In this document: piece after piece, positions 8,390 through 14,802 of the stretch | Layout of the letters: every line of letters starts with the position of its first letter | How positions within the stretch are numbered: position 1 is the stretch's first letter | Assembly: GCA_938033975.1 (NCBI GenBank) | Contig: CALHKJ010000116.1 | Coordinates: 1 to 17,578, forward strand | DNA: 17,578 bases | Reading direction: 5' to 3' | DNA from: an uncultured Saprospiraceae bacterium | GTDB lineage: Bacteria > Bacteroidota > Bacteroidia > Chitinophagales > Saprospiraceae | The notes under the pieces: generated by a model | Told to the model about the DNA's origin: nothing | Database searches by the model: none | What the model saw: the letters and a program-made list of their open reading frames with translations, nothing else | Translations under genes and position numbers: made by a program

Positions 8390-9760
8390 ATGTTGAACAT
8401 TACACATATTTCAGTTAGTAAATATTTAGATCCTTCAAATTATAAATCGTTTAAACACTTTGAGGATAGAAGCCATTCTAAATATCTTCCAAAAATTATG
8501 ATTGGTATATTCTTATTGTTTATTGCCAGTATGTTCCTTCCTTGGACACAAAACATACGCTCTACTGGACAAGTCTCAACCTTAAATCCGTACGACAAGC
8601 CACAAAATATCCAATCGCTACTGGGAGGAAAAATTGATAAATGGTACGTCAAAGAAGGTCAATTAGTAGATGTTGGAGATACCATAGCAATACTGACAGA
8701 GGCTAAAGAAGAATATTTGGATCCAGATCTATTAGCAAATACCAAAGTGCAAAGAGAAGCTAAATTGAGATCGGTAGATGCCTATAATTCCAAATATAAT
8801 TTTTTGGTAGATCAATTGGATGCCTTGCAAGAATTGCAGAAAACTAAAATTCAACAATTGCAAATTAAGCAACAGCAGATAGAAATTGAAATCAATTCTA
8901 TGCAACAAGAGTTGATCGCTGCAGAAACTTATGCTGAGAATGCATCAAACCAGCTTCTCCGAATGGAGCAAATGCATGAGAGGGGTATCAAGTCTTTGAC
9001 GGATTTAGAGACTAAAAAATTATCCAATAGGGAAGCGGAGGCTAAGTTGCTATCAGTAAAAAACAAATTAACTAAATTGGATAATGATAAATTAGATTTA
9101 ATTCAAGAAAGAGAATTTGTACTTACGGATTTCCAACAAAAAGTAGCGAAAGTAGAATCAGAAATTCAATCAACTAATTCTTATAGATTTTCATTAGAAG
9201 GAGAATCTAATAAACTACAATCTAAATACAATCAAATAGAGCAAAGGCAAAATGCCTACATAATCACCTCACCAATCAATGGAAGAATTACTAAAATATT
9301 GAAAAATGGAATTGGGGAGTTTGTAAAACCGCAAGATGATATAGCTACCATTGTGCCAACCGAATATCAAAGAGCGGTTGAGTTGTATGTGCAGCCCGTA
9401 GACATGCCTCTCATAAGAGAAGGCAAAGAAGTTCGACTTCAGTTTGATGGCTGGCCTGCAATTGTTTTCAGTGGCTGGCCAAACAATTCTTTTGGAACTT
9501 ATTCTGGGGAAGTTTTTGCCATTGACAATGATATCAGCGAAAATGGTAAATATAGAATCATAGTAGTTGAAAATGACGAAGAAAAGAAGTGGCCAGAATT
9601 GATTAGAATAGGATCGGGAGCAAGAGGTCTCCTCTTACTCAATGATGTAAAAGTATATTATGAAGTGTGGCGAAAGCTTAATGGATTCCCTCCAGATTTT
9701 TATGAGTCAGGAAGCAATAAACGCTTAAAAAATAAAGCACCAATCAGAAAAGTGAAGTAA
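8390..9760 (+). CDS. HlyD-family periplasmic adaptor (membrane fusion protein)
   Basis: The 456-residue adaptor should join the ABC subunit in the inner membrane to the TolC-type channel. A cytoplasmic N-terminus of about 33 residues precedes one membrane helix (KIMIGIFLLFIASMFLPW, 35-52). The first half of a biotinyl/lipoyl-like domain follows (IQSLLGGKIDKWYVKEGQLV, about 74-93, then DVGDTIAIL). A long Gln/Lys/Glu-rich coiled coil spans about 115-285. The second lipoyl half is ITSPINGRITKILKNG with GEFVKPQDDIATIVP (about 290-325), and a beta-barrel region completes the protein. It starts 9 bases after the ABC gene, and its TAA is directly followed by the ATG of the thioesterase gene. Confidence 0.93.
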   Translation: MLNITHISVSKYLDPSNYKSFKHFEDRSHSKYLPKIMIGIFLLFIASMFLPWTQNIRSTGQVSTLNPYDKPQNIQSLLGGKIDKWYVKEGQLVDVGDTIAILTEAKEEYLDPDLLANTKVQREAKLRSVDAYNSKYNFLVDQLDALQELQKTKIQQLQIKQQQIEIEINSMQQELIAAETYAENASNQLLRMEQMHERGIKSLTDLETKKLSNREAEAKLLSVKNKLTKLDNDKLDLIQEREFVLTDFQQKVAKVESEIQSTNSYRFSLEGESNKLQSKYNQIEQRQNAYIITSPINGRITKILKNGIGEFVKPQDDIATIVPTEYQRAVELYVQPVDMPLIREGKEVRLQFDGWPAIVFSGWPNNSFGTYSGEVFAIDNDISENGKYRIIVVENDEEKKWPELIRIGSGARGLLLLNDVKVYYEVWRKLNGFPPDFYESGSNKRLKNKAPIRKVK

Positions 9761-10150
9761 ATGAAATTTTATAGTAGAAAATTAATAAAGCCAGGTGACC
9801 TCAATGCAAACAATACTCTTTTTGGAGGCGCACTTTTGAAATGGATAGATGAGGAGGCAGGAATCTATGCAATGACAAAATTGGATAGTAAGCAGGTTGT
9901 CACCAAATTTATTTCTGAGATTGATTTTGTCAATTCAGCAAAGCAGGGTGATGTGATTGAGATTGGTTTGGAGTATCAAGCAATTGGACGCACAAGTATT
10001 ACATTTTCTTGCATGGTACGAAATGTCTTTACTCAGAAGACCATAATTGCCATTGAAAAATTAGTATTTGTGAAAATTGACAGTCAAGAAAATCCAATAC
10101 CACACGAAAAGACTGAAGAAACAATGGGATTTACCAAGCAAGAATCATGA
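9761..10150 (+). CDS. Hotdog-fold acyl-CoA thioesterase embedded in the exporter operon
   Basis: This 129-residue cytosolic hotdog protein resembles YciA/BFIT-type acyl-CoA hydrolases, which cleave acyl-CoA to a free acid and CoA. NTLFGGALLKWIDEEAGIYA (18-37) is the typical active-site helix, with D30 or the adjacent E31/E32 as the likely catalytic acid. FISEIDFVNSAKQGDVIEIG and GRTSITFSCMVRN are the standard following strands. The gene begins on the base after the HlyD stop, and its TGA overlaps the TolC-type ATG by 4 bases (ATGA), so translation is probably coupled on both sides. The tight embedding suggests a job linked to the exporter, for example acting on an acylated substrate or on acyl-CoA during lipid stress. 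That link is inference only. Confidence 0.9.
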   Translation: MKFYSRKLIKPGDLNANNTLFGGALLKWIDEEAGIYAMTKLDSKQVVTKFISEIDFVNSAKQGDVIEIGLEYQAIGRTSITFSCMVRNVFTQKTIIAIEKLVFVKIDSQENPIPHEKTEETMGFTKQES

Positions 10151-11538
10151 ATAAAGTTTTCATAAAGCACGGAATATTTTTATGTTTTTTATTTTCTGCG
10201 GCGCAGGCTTACGCCAATGATACCTTGCTATTAGAGGATTATTTAGAAGTAGTTTTAAAATATCATCCTTTAATAAAAAAGGCAGATATAAACAATGAAA
10301 TTGCCGAGGCATATAACCTTAAAGGAAAAGGAGCCCTCGATCCCAAAATTTATTCAGACTTTGATAGAAAAAGATTTGATGGTTCAGATTATTTTTCTGT
10401 TTGGCAATCAGAAGTAAAAATTCCTACATCGCTTCCCATCGATTTCTCATTAGGCTACGAAAACAATGACGGTAGTTTTTTAAATAGTGAAAATTCCGTA
10501 CCAGACAACGGTCTAGTCTATGGAACTATCAATTTAAGCATTCTAAGAGGTTTGCTCTTTGATGAACAGCGCTATAATATTCAATATGGCGAATTGCAAG
10601 GATTGAAAAGTCGAATTGAAAGAGAGATTCTTATACGTGAAGTTGTTTTTCAAGCAACCAACGCATATTTAGATTGGACATCGCAAAATAATTCCGTAAA
10701 TATAAATCAAGATTATCTGGAGCTGATAAGAGTTCGCCATCAAAATATAATCCAATTATTTATTAATGGAGATAGCCCAGCAGTAGATACCTTAGAGTCT
10801 CGACTCAATATAAACTCAGCTGAAAAATTGCTTTTAGAATCAAGGAGTAAGCTCATTAAGTCAAAACAAAACTTAAGTCTATTTATATGGAATGAGGATG
10901 GACAAGCTTTGCAAGTGAATAGCGATATTGAACCTATGTCACTTGAGAGTCTTGTCTCTACCTTGCAAGAATTATCAATATTGATAAACCCCAATTTTGA
11001 TCTAGATCCATTGATTGCGAAAGTTGATAATACAATACAAGGATTAGCCTTGGATACTCGATTGGAAAAGGAAAATCTAAAGCCACAACTAGATCTAAAA
11101 TACAATACAATTTTAAATCTTGGAAAAACGGAATTTGATCCAACTTTTACAACAAATGATTATAAATATGGAGTATCATTCCAATACCCAATATTGAATA
11201 GAAAAACTCGTGGGCAGATTCGAATCAATGAATCGTTTGCTAGACAGAGTGAATTTGAAAAGATTGAATATTTAGCAAGACTGAACAATAAATTTGAAGC
11301 ATTAATTTCGCAACAAGAAATTCAAGAAAATTTATTAAATGTAGCTTTGGAAAAGCTAAATAACTCTCAACTATTATATGAAGCTGAGCTCCTCAAGTTT
11401 GACTTAGGTGAGTCCTCAGTTTTCCTACTCAATCGACGCGAACAAAAATTACTAGAATCTCAAATCGATTTGCTTAAAACTTATCATACTTTGGGTAAGA
11501 CATTTGGAGAGATGTATTATTTAAAAATGGGGCAGTAG
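10147..11538 (+). CDS. TolC-family outer membrane channel
   Basis: The 463-residue protein has a signal peptide (hydrophobic IFLCFLFSAAQAYA, about 10-23). It shows the outer-membrane-efflux-protein layout: an N-terminal LEDYLEVVLKYHPLIKKADI with the conserved helix start, then a beta segment (YGTINLSILRGLLFDEQRYN). Long helices and a second related half follow, with YKYGVSFQYPILNRKTRGQI, the usual strand before the second helical pair. It is expected to trimerise and span the outer membrane and periplasm, completing the exporter with the HlyD-type and ABC subunits. It is the last gene of the operon and converges on the Kelch gene 22 bases away. Confidence 0.92.
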   Translation: MNKVFIKHGIFLCFLFSAAQAYANDTLLLEDYLEVVLKYHPLIKKADINNEIAEAYNLKGKGALDPKIYSDFDRKRFDGSDYFSVWQSEVKIPTSLPIDFSLGYENNDGSFLNSENSVPDNGLVYGTINLSILRGLLFDEQRYNIQYGELQGLKSRIEREILIREVVFQATNAYLDWTSQNNSVNINQDYLELIRVRHQNIIQLFINGDSPAVDTLESRLNINSAEKLLLESRSKLIKSKQNLSLFIWNEDGQALQVNSDIEPMSLESLVSTLQELSILINPNFDLDPLIAKVDNTIQGLALDTRLEKENLKPQLDLKYNTILNLGKTEFDPTFTTNDYKYGVSFQYPILNRKTRGQIRINESFARQSEFEKIEYLARLNNKFEALISQQEIQENLLNVALEKLNNSQLLYEAELLKFDLGESSVFLLNRREQKLLESQIDLLKTYHTLGKTFGEMYYLKMGQ

Positions 11539-11560
11539 TATCATTGTTTGAACTGGTGAC

Positions 11561-12778
11561 TCAAATCTTTGCAAACAAAGAAGTCTTTGTTCCTTTGGAT
11601 GTTTCTATCAATACCAAATAAGTACCTTGTGTCAAGTGGCTAATTACAAACTCAGCTTGATTAGTTTTGAGAACGGAATTACCAGTAAGATCCAAAATCG
11701 ATGCTGAAACAAATTCTGCACCTTCAAGATCAATCACTATCTTTTCACTTGATGGATTGGGAAGAATTGTAATTTCTACTTGTTTTAATACATCTTGAGT
11801 GTTGAGAGTCTGGCTGTCAAATTCCCAGCAATCTTCAAAGTAAATAAAGTTGCCGCCTTGGTTAGAAAAGCCAGAGACAATGTAAGCATTGTCACCAATC
11901 GAAAATGCAGCAGGATTAAATCTCCCAGCGCTAGGAAACCTGCTAACTTCTTCCCAGCTATCATTGTCAGGGCTATACTTCCAAACGTCACGTAGTACTG
12001 GGAAGCCTAAGCCCACATAACCATGATCTTTGATTACAAATCCTACAGGCCCTGATCTTGCTTGACCACCATAATCAGCCTTTTGGATCCAACTATCATC
12101 AGCCGGATTGTATTGCCAAAAATCTCCTAAGGATGTTGTCGAAGGATCTTCGGTATGAAAACCTAAGCCCAGATAAGCAAAATTTCCAATTGTAAAACTT
12201 ATAGCTCTATCCCTTCTTGGACCTGGAAAATCTGCTTTTTGAGTCCAAGTGCCTCCATTAGGATCAAATTCCCAAAAGGTATTGGTTTCATTTCCAACCA
12301 CATTGGTTTGATTCCCAGTTCCTACATAAGCAAGATTACCAATAGTAAAAGCAGTTGCTGAAACTTTACCGATACCAGGGAAGGTATCAAGCTCCAACCA
12401 AGAATCATTTAGTGAATCATATTCCCAAACATCATTAAGAAGTGAGTCTGCATTTCTTCCTAAGCCTACATAACCTTTGTCACCAATTGAAAAACCAATT
12501 CCTAATTGTCTATCAGGACCAGGATAATCTGCCATTCTTTTCCAAGTATCGTCACTCGGATTGTACTCCCAAATGTCTTTAAGAAATTCTTGATTTTGAG
12601 TTGTTCCTAATCCTATATAGGCTCTATCTCCAATTGTAAAGCTTACTGGACTAAATCTAGGATCTCCGATAAAGTTATCTTTTTCACTCCAATTTCCTTC
12701 AATTTGTGCTCCAATATGACTTGTAGTCAAAATAATAAGGAATGTAAATAATGTGATAACTATGTGTTTGATTTTCAT
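11561..12778 (-). CDS. Secreted Kelch-repeat propeller protein with T9SS sorting domain
   Basis: This 405-residue protein has a signal peptide (HIVITLFTFLIILTTSHIGA, 5-24). Six Kelch repeats follow, each with the pattern F-[ST]-I-G-[DN]-x-[AG]-Y-[IVL]-G-x-G then [DF]-x-W-[EQK]-[YF]-[DNS]-P-x-x-[DG]-[ST]-W. The number fits a closed six-bladed propeller. The C-terminal 70 residues (336-405) are a type A T9SS sorting domain: ILPNPSSEKIVIDL at its start, LTQGTYLVLIE near the end and a short basic tail. It should be exported by T9SS and either anchored on the cell surface or released. Kelch propellers bind other proteins or glycans; the ligand is unknown. It has its own strand context and is not obviously in an operon (54 bases from the GNAT gene upstream). 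Confidence 0.93.
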   Translation of the reverse strand: MKIKHIVITLFTFLIILTTSHIGAQIEGNWSEKDNFIGDPRFSPVSFTIGDRAYIGLGTTQNQEFLKDIWEYNPSDDTWKRMADYPGPDRQLGIGFSIGDKGYVGLGRNADSLLNDVWEYDSLNDSWLELDTFPGIGKVSATAFTIGNLAYVGTGNQTNVVGNETNTFWEFDPNGGTWTQKADFPGPRRDRAISFTIGNFAYLGLGFHTEDPSTTSLGDFWQYNPADDSWIQKADYGGQARSGPVGFVIKDHGYVGLGFPVLRDVWKYSPDNDSWEEVSRFPSAGRFNPAAFSIGDNAYIVSGFSNQGGNFIYFEDCWEFDSQTLNTQDVLKQVEITILPNPSSEKIVIDLEGAEFVSASILDLTGNSVLKTNQAEFVISHLTQGTYLVLIETSKGTKTSLFAKI

Positions 12779-12832
12779 GGAAGTTTGATTTTAATGAAGC
12801 TGTATGGATTGATTTGTGGCTGATATATAAAT

Positions 12833-13339
12833 TTACAAAATTACCTGCTGGAAAAGACATACTTTCCCTTTATTGTAATGATCGGGTAGGCCATCTGTAT
12901 TTACTAGTTCTTCTGCACCTAAAAATTCAAAACCGTGTTTTTGATAATGCGCAATGAGTCCCTTATTCAAGCCAACCGTATCCAATCGAATATATAGTAA
13001 GTTGTTGTTCCTTCCATATTGTTTTGCCCAGTCAACAATAGTCCCCACATAATTCTTTCCTCTAAAATCTGGATTCACTGCTATCCGGTGGATGTAAATC
13101 GAAGGTTCGTTTTTACTTCCCCATATTAATTTATCTTCCAAAGTTGTTGCCCAAATGCAGGCAATCTCATTTTCAATCTCAATCTTCCACTGATGTCCCT
13201 CTTCAATTTCTGTCGTAATCAATTCTTCTGAAAAAACTGGCCATGCTACTTGGTTTTTTAATTTCATGTACTCAGTAGCAATACCATAAAGCTCAAATAT
13301 TTTTGAAAGGTCTGTGAGTTGGCTATTGAGGATTTTCAT
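12833..13339 (-). CDS. GNAT-family N-acetyltransferase
   Basis: The 168-residue protein has a GNAT core. The strand IYIHRIAVNPDF (81-92) leads into the acetyl-CoA loop RGKNYVG (93-99), where the canonical [RQ]xxGx[GA] has Asn in place of the first Gly. IVDWAKQYGRNNNLLYIRLD follows, then the motif-B segment LIAHYQKHGFEFLG (128-141). The acceptor cannot be predicted; small-molecule amines or protein N-termini are typical. Its ATG overlaps the stop of the SRPBCC gene by 4 bases (ATGA), so the two genes form one transcript and are probably translationally coupled. Confidence 0.85.
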   Translation of the reverse strand: MKILNSQLTDLSKIFELYGIATEYMKLKNQVAWPVFSEELITTEIEEGHQWKIEIENEIACIWATTLEDKLIWGSKNEPSIYIHRIAVNPDFRGKNYVGTIVDWAKQYGRNNNLLYIRLDTVGLNKGLIAHYQKHGFEFLGAEELVNTDGLPDHYNKGKVCLFQQVIL

Positions 13340-13764
13340 ATGCTCTTACTTTCATTTATTGGGAATTGGAAATTTTCAATATTCTGAAAAAGCTTTTCAT
13401 GCTGTTCTTTGAAAACCTTTCTGATTAATCCTTTAACAGGAAATATTGATTTGATCGTTATTTTTTCTTCGATAATTGAATGATCATTCTTTGATTCTAT
13501 AATGAAATTCATTTGAATATGAATGAGTTTCAACACGGTGGCCTGAAAGCTTACCTGATTTGGGTGTATGCTTTCAACAGTTGCTGGGTAGGTAAAGGAA
13601 AAAGGAATGAAACCAAATTTGAGGGTTTCATAAATAAGGTAGCTACCATCATTGGTAGTTTTAATTTCTGAAATGACTGGATGTACTTCCGTAAATTTAT
13701 TCATATCTGATAGTATATCAAAGACGTGGTGGCTTGGTTTTTTAATTTCAAAAAGAAGTGTCAT
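13336..13764 (-). CDS. SRPBCC-fold (polyketide cyclase/START-like) protein
   Basis: This 142-residue protein matches the SRPBCC helix-grip pattern. An N-terminal strand (MTLLFEIKKP) leads to the helix HHVFDILSDMNKFTEVHPVI (12-31), the common 'V-W/F-x-x-L-x-D' start of the fold. Alternating strands around YLIYETLKFGFIPFSFTYPA and QVSFQATVL follow, then the long C-terminal helix GLIRKVFKEQHEKLFQNI. Such proteins bind hydrophobic ligands in an internal cavity; no ligand or enzyme role can be named. It is the first gene of a two-gene unit with the GNAT gene downstream, and its upstream region is the same intergenic stretch that holds the three operator-like repeats and the arginine leader. Confidence 0.75.
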   Translation of the reverse strand: MTLLFEIKKPSHHVFDILSDMNKFTEVHPVISEIKTTNDGSYLIYETLKFGFIPFSFTYPATVESIHPNQVSFQATVLKLIHIQMNFIIESKNDHSIIEEKITIKSIFPVKGLIRKVFKEQHEKLFQNIENFQFPINESKSI

Positions 13765-13892
13765 TTGATTTTTTTGAATCCTTCAATGATTTTCATTAAT
13801 CATCTAATTTGAATTTTCAAACTAAATTTATTTTTAGCATAAGATAGGAATCTATTTATGTCCTTCATAAAATAATTATGTCGCGAAAAAAA

Positions 13893-13958
13893 TTAGTTGT
13901 TATAGCAAGTCCTAATTAGTTGTTTTGACAAGTGGCAAAATAGTTGTAGAGGCAACTA
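13893..13958. promoter_or_regulatory. Three operator-like dyads, TAGTTG-N6-CAA[GC]T, spaced 23-24 bp
   Basis: Three iterated sites begin with TAGTTG at 13894, 13917 and 13941. Each is followed by six variable bases and then CAAGT, CAAGT and CAACTA. The third is a perfect dyad (TAGTTG-N6-CAACTA, 13941-13958); the first two differ by one symmetric position. The spacing is about two helical turns, so bound dimers would lie on one DNA face. They sit 129-201 bases before the SRPBCC gene start and 30-95 bases before the candidate arg promoter, so they could serve either or both. The shape suits a MarR-like or similar dimeric regulator, but I cannot assign one. Confidence 0.5.
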
Positions 13959-13987
13959 AAAAATATCAAACTAATTTTCAAAAAAGC

Positions 13988-14019
13988 TTTGCTTTTAATT
14001 TTTATTAGTCCTATCATTG
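13988..14019 (+). promoter_or_regulatory. Candidate promoter of the arginine operon
   Basis: TTTG at 13988-13991, a 20-base spacer, then TATCATTG at 14012-14019 fit the Bacteroidota promoter pattern TTTG-N(19-23)-TAnnTTTG with one mismatch in the -7 box. Transcription would start near 14025, leaving a 5' leader of about 210 bases that contains all of the hairpins described at 14032-14195. Confidence 0.45.
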
Positions 14020-14031
14020 TATTAGTGAATA

Positions 14032-14195
14032 ACACAATAACAAAATATCACACAACAAACATTCTCGTTTGTAGTTCTGTAAGGAGAACTAGGAGAGGTC
14101 GCTTGACCTCATAATATTGTTATTGCTGTAGGGTGATGTCCTACGACTCGAAGTCACATCATATCGTCGTTTGCGACGAATAAATTTCATTTATT
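14032..14195 (+). ncRNA. Candidate structured leader RNA of the arginine operon
   Basis: A dense set of perfect stems fills this AT-rich leader. A long-range stem pairs 14035-14042 with 14118-14125, with extensions 14045-14048/14114-14117 and 14032-14034/14127-14129. It encloses three hairpins: ACAAAC/GTTTGT (14055-14072), AGTTCT/AGAACT (14073-14090, directly abutting the first) and GAGGTC/GACCTC (14095-14110, GCTT loop). A possible H-type pseudoknot follows (14128-14161). TCGTCG/CGACGA (14164-14179, TTTG loop) comes next, then AATAAAT/ATTTATT (14179-14195) with a T6 tract. I recognise no known riboswitch class. A cis-regulatory role for arginine synthesis is inferred from position; it could instead be an interspersed hairpin repeat or a separate small RNA. 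Confidence 0.55.
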
Positions 14196-14224
14196 TTTTC
14201 ATTTCTTCTCATTGAAGTACATAG

Positions 14225-14238
14225 CATAATTCATTATG
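14225..14238 (+). promoter_or_regulatory. Palindrome overlapping the start codon of the first arg-operon gene
   Basis: CATAATTCATTATG is a perfect inverted repeat (arms of 6, centre TC) whose last three bases are the ATG of the GNAT gene. As RNA it could form a 5-bp hairpin with a TTCA loop that hides the start codon; as DNA it is a short symmetric site. The stem is AT-rich and weak on its own. Confidence 0.3.
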
Positions 14239-14802
14239 GTATCTACAAAATTCATTTTGCGAGAGGCAAGCACATTGGACTTTGCCCAAGCAGAAACCAT
14301 ATGCAATTGGTATCACCTTTCTTCACAAGAACGGGGTACTGGTATTGCTACCCGTACTGTTTCTTACATCCAAACTAAAATGGAAAAAGCGGAAGCAGTC
14401 ATTGCCTATGATGATACACGAGTCATTGGCTTTTGTTATATAGAAAGCTTTGAAGACAAAAATTATGTTTCCAATTCGGGCTTGATTGTACATCAGGATT
14501 ATCGTGGGATGGGTGTAGCGAAAAAGATAAAGTCGATGGTCTTTGATCTTGCAAAAAAGAAATATCCTAAGGCAAAAATATTTGGTATTACGACAAGTGA
14601 AAAGGTGATGAAAATCAATGTTGATCTTGGTTATATCCCAACCAGCTTTACCAAGTTGACGAGTGACGAGAAATTTTGGAGTGGCTGTTCTAGCTGTCCT
14701 AACTATTCCATTCTATTGGAAAAAAATAAAAAGATGTGTCTGTGTACCGGTATGATAGCCTTACCTGATACTCAAAAAACAAACAATAATGAAAACAAAT
14801 AG
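14236..14802 (+). CDS. GNAT acyltransferase heading the arg operon, candidate N-acylglutamate synthase
   Basis: The 188-residue protein has a GNAT core: VIAYDDTRVIGFCYIESF (55-72), GLIVHQDYRG (82-91) and the CoA-binding loop RGMGVAKK (90-97). The C-terminus carries four cysteines in a CxxC...CxC layout (C151, C154, C168, C170; SGCSSC and MCLCTG), which could bind a metal or be redox-active. The gene leads the argG-argC-argD operon and overlaps argG by 14 bases, so it plausibly supplies the first step of the pathway, N-acylation of glutamate (acetyl or succinyl; some Bacteroidota are known to use succinylated intermediates). The family is clear, but the reaction is inferred from context. An in-frame TAA at 14227-14229 fixes the start at 14236 or later. 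Confidence 0.82.
   Translation: MVSTKFILREASTLDFAQAETICNWYHLSSQERGTGIATRTVSYIQTKMEKAEAVIAYDDTRVIGFCYIESFEDKNYVSNSGLIVHQDYRGMGVAKKIKSMVFDLAKKKYPKAKIFGITTSEKVMKINVDLGYIPTSFTKLTSDEKFWSGCSSCPNYSILLEKNKKMCLCTGMIALPDTQKTNNNENK

Noticed and set aside
10740..11105. Minus-strand open frame of 121 codons inside the TolC-type gene
   Set aside because: It is antisense to a well supported gene, rich in Cys/Ser/Phe in a way typical of complement-strand shadows, with no domain.
11565..11592. CTTTG/CAAAG inverted repeats at the convergent TolC-type and Kelch gene ends
   Set aside because: The stems are 5 bp, low in G+C and inside the Kelch coding end with no T tract; too weak to call a terminator.
14136..14183. 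Short frame in the arg leader (ATG at 14136, 15 codons), considered as an arginine leader peptide
   Set aside because: It contains no arginine codon, so ribosome stalling on arginine shortage would not work; its bases are better explained by the hairpins and pseudoknot.
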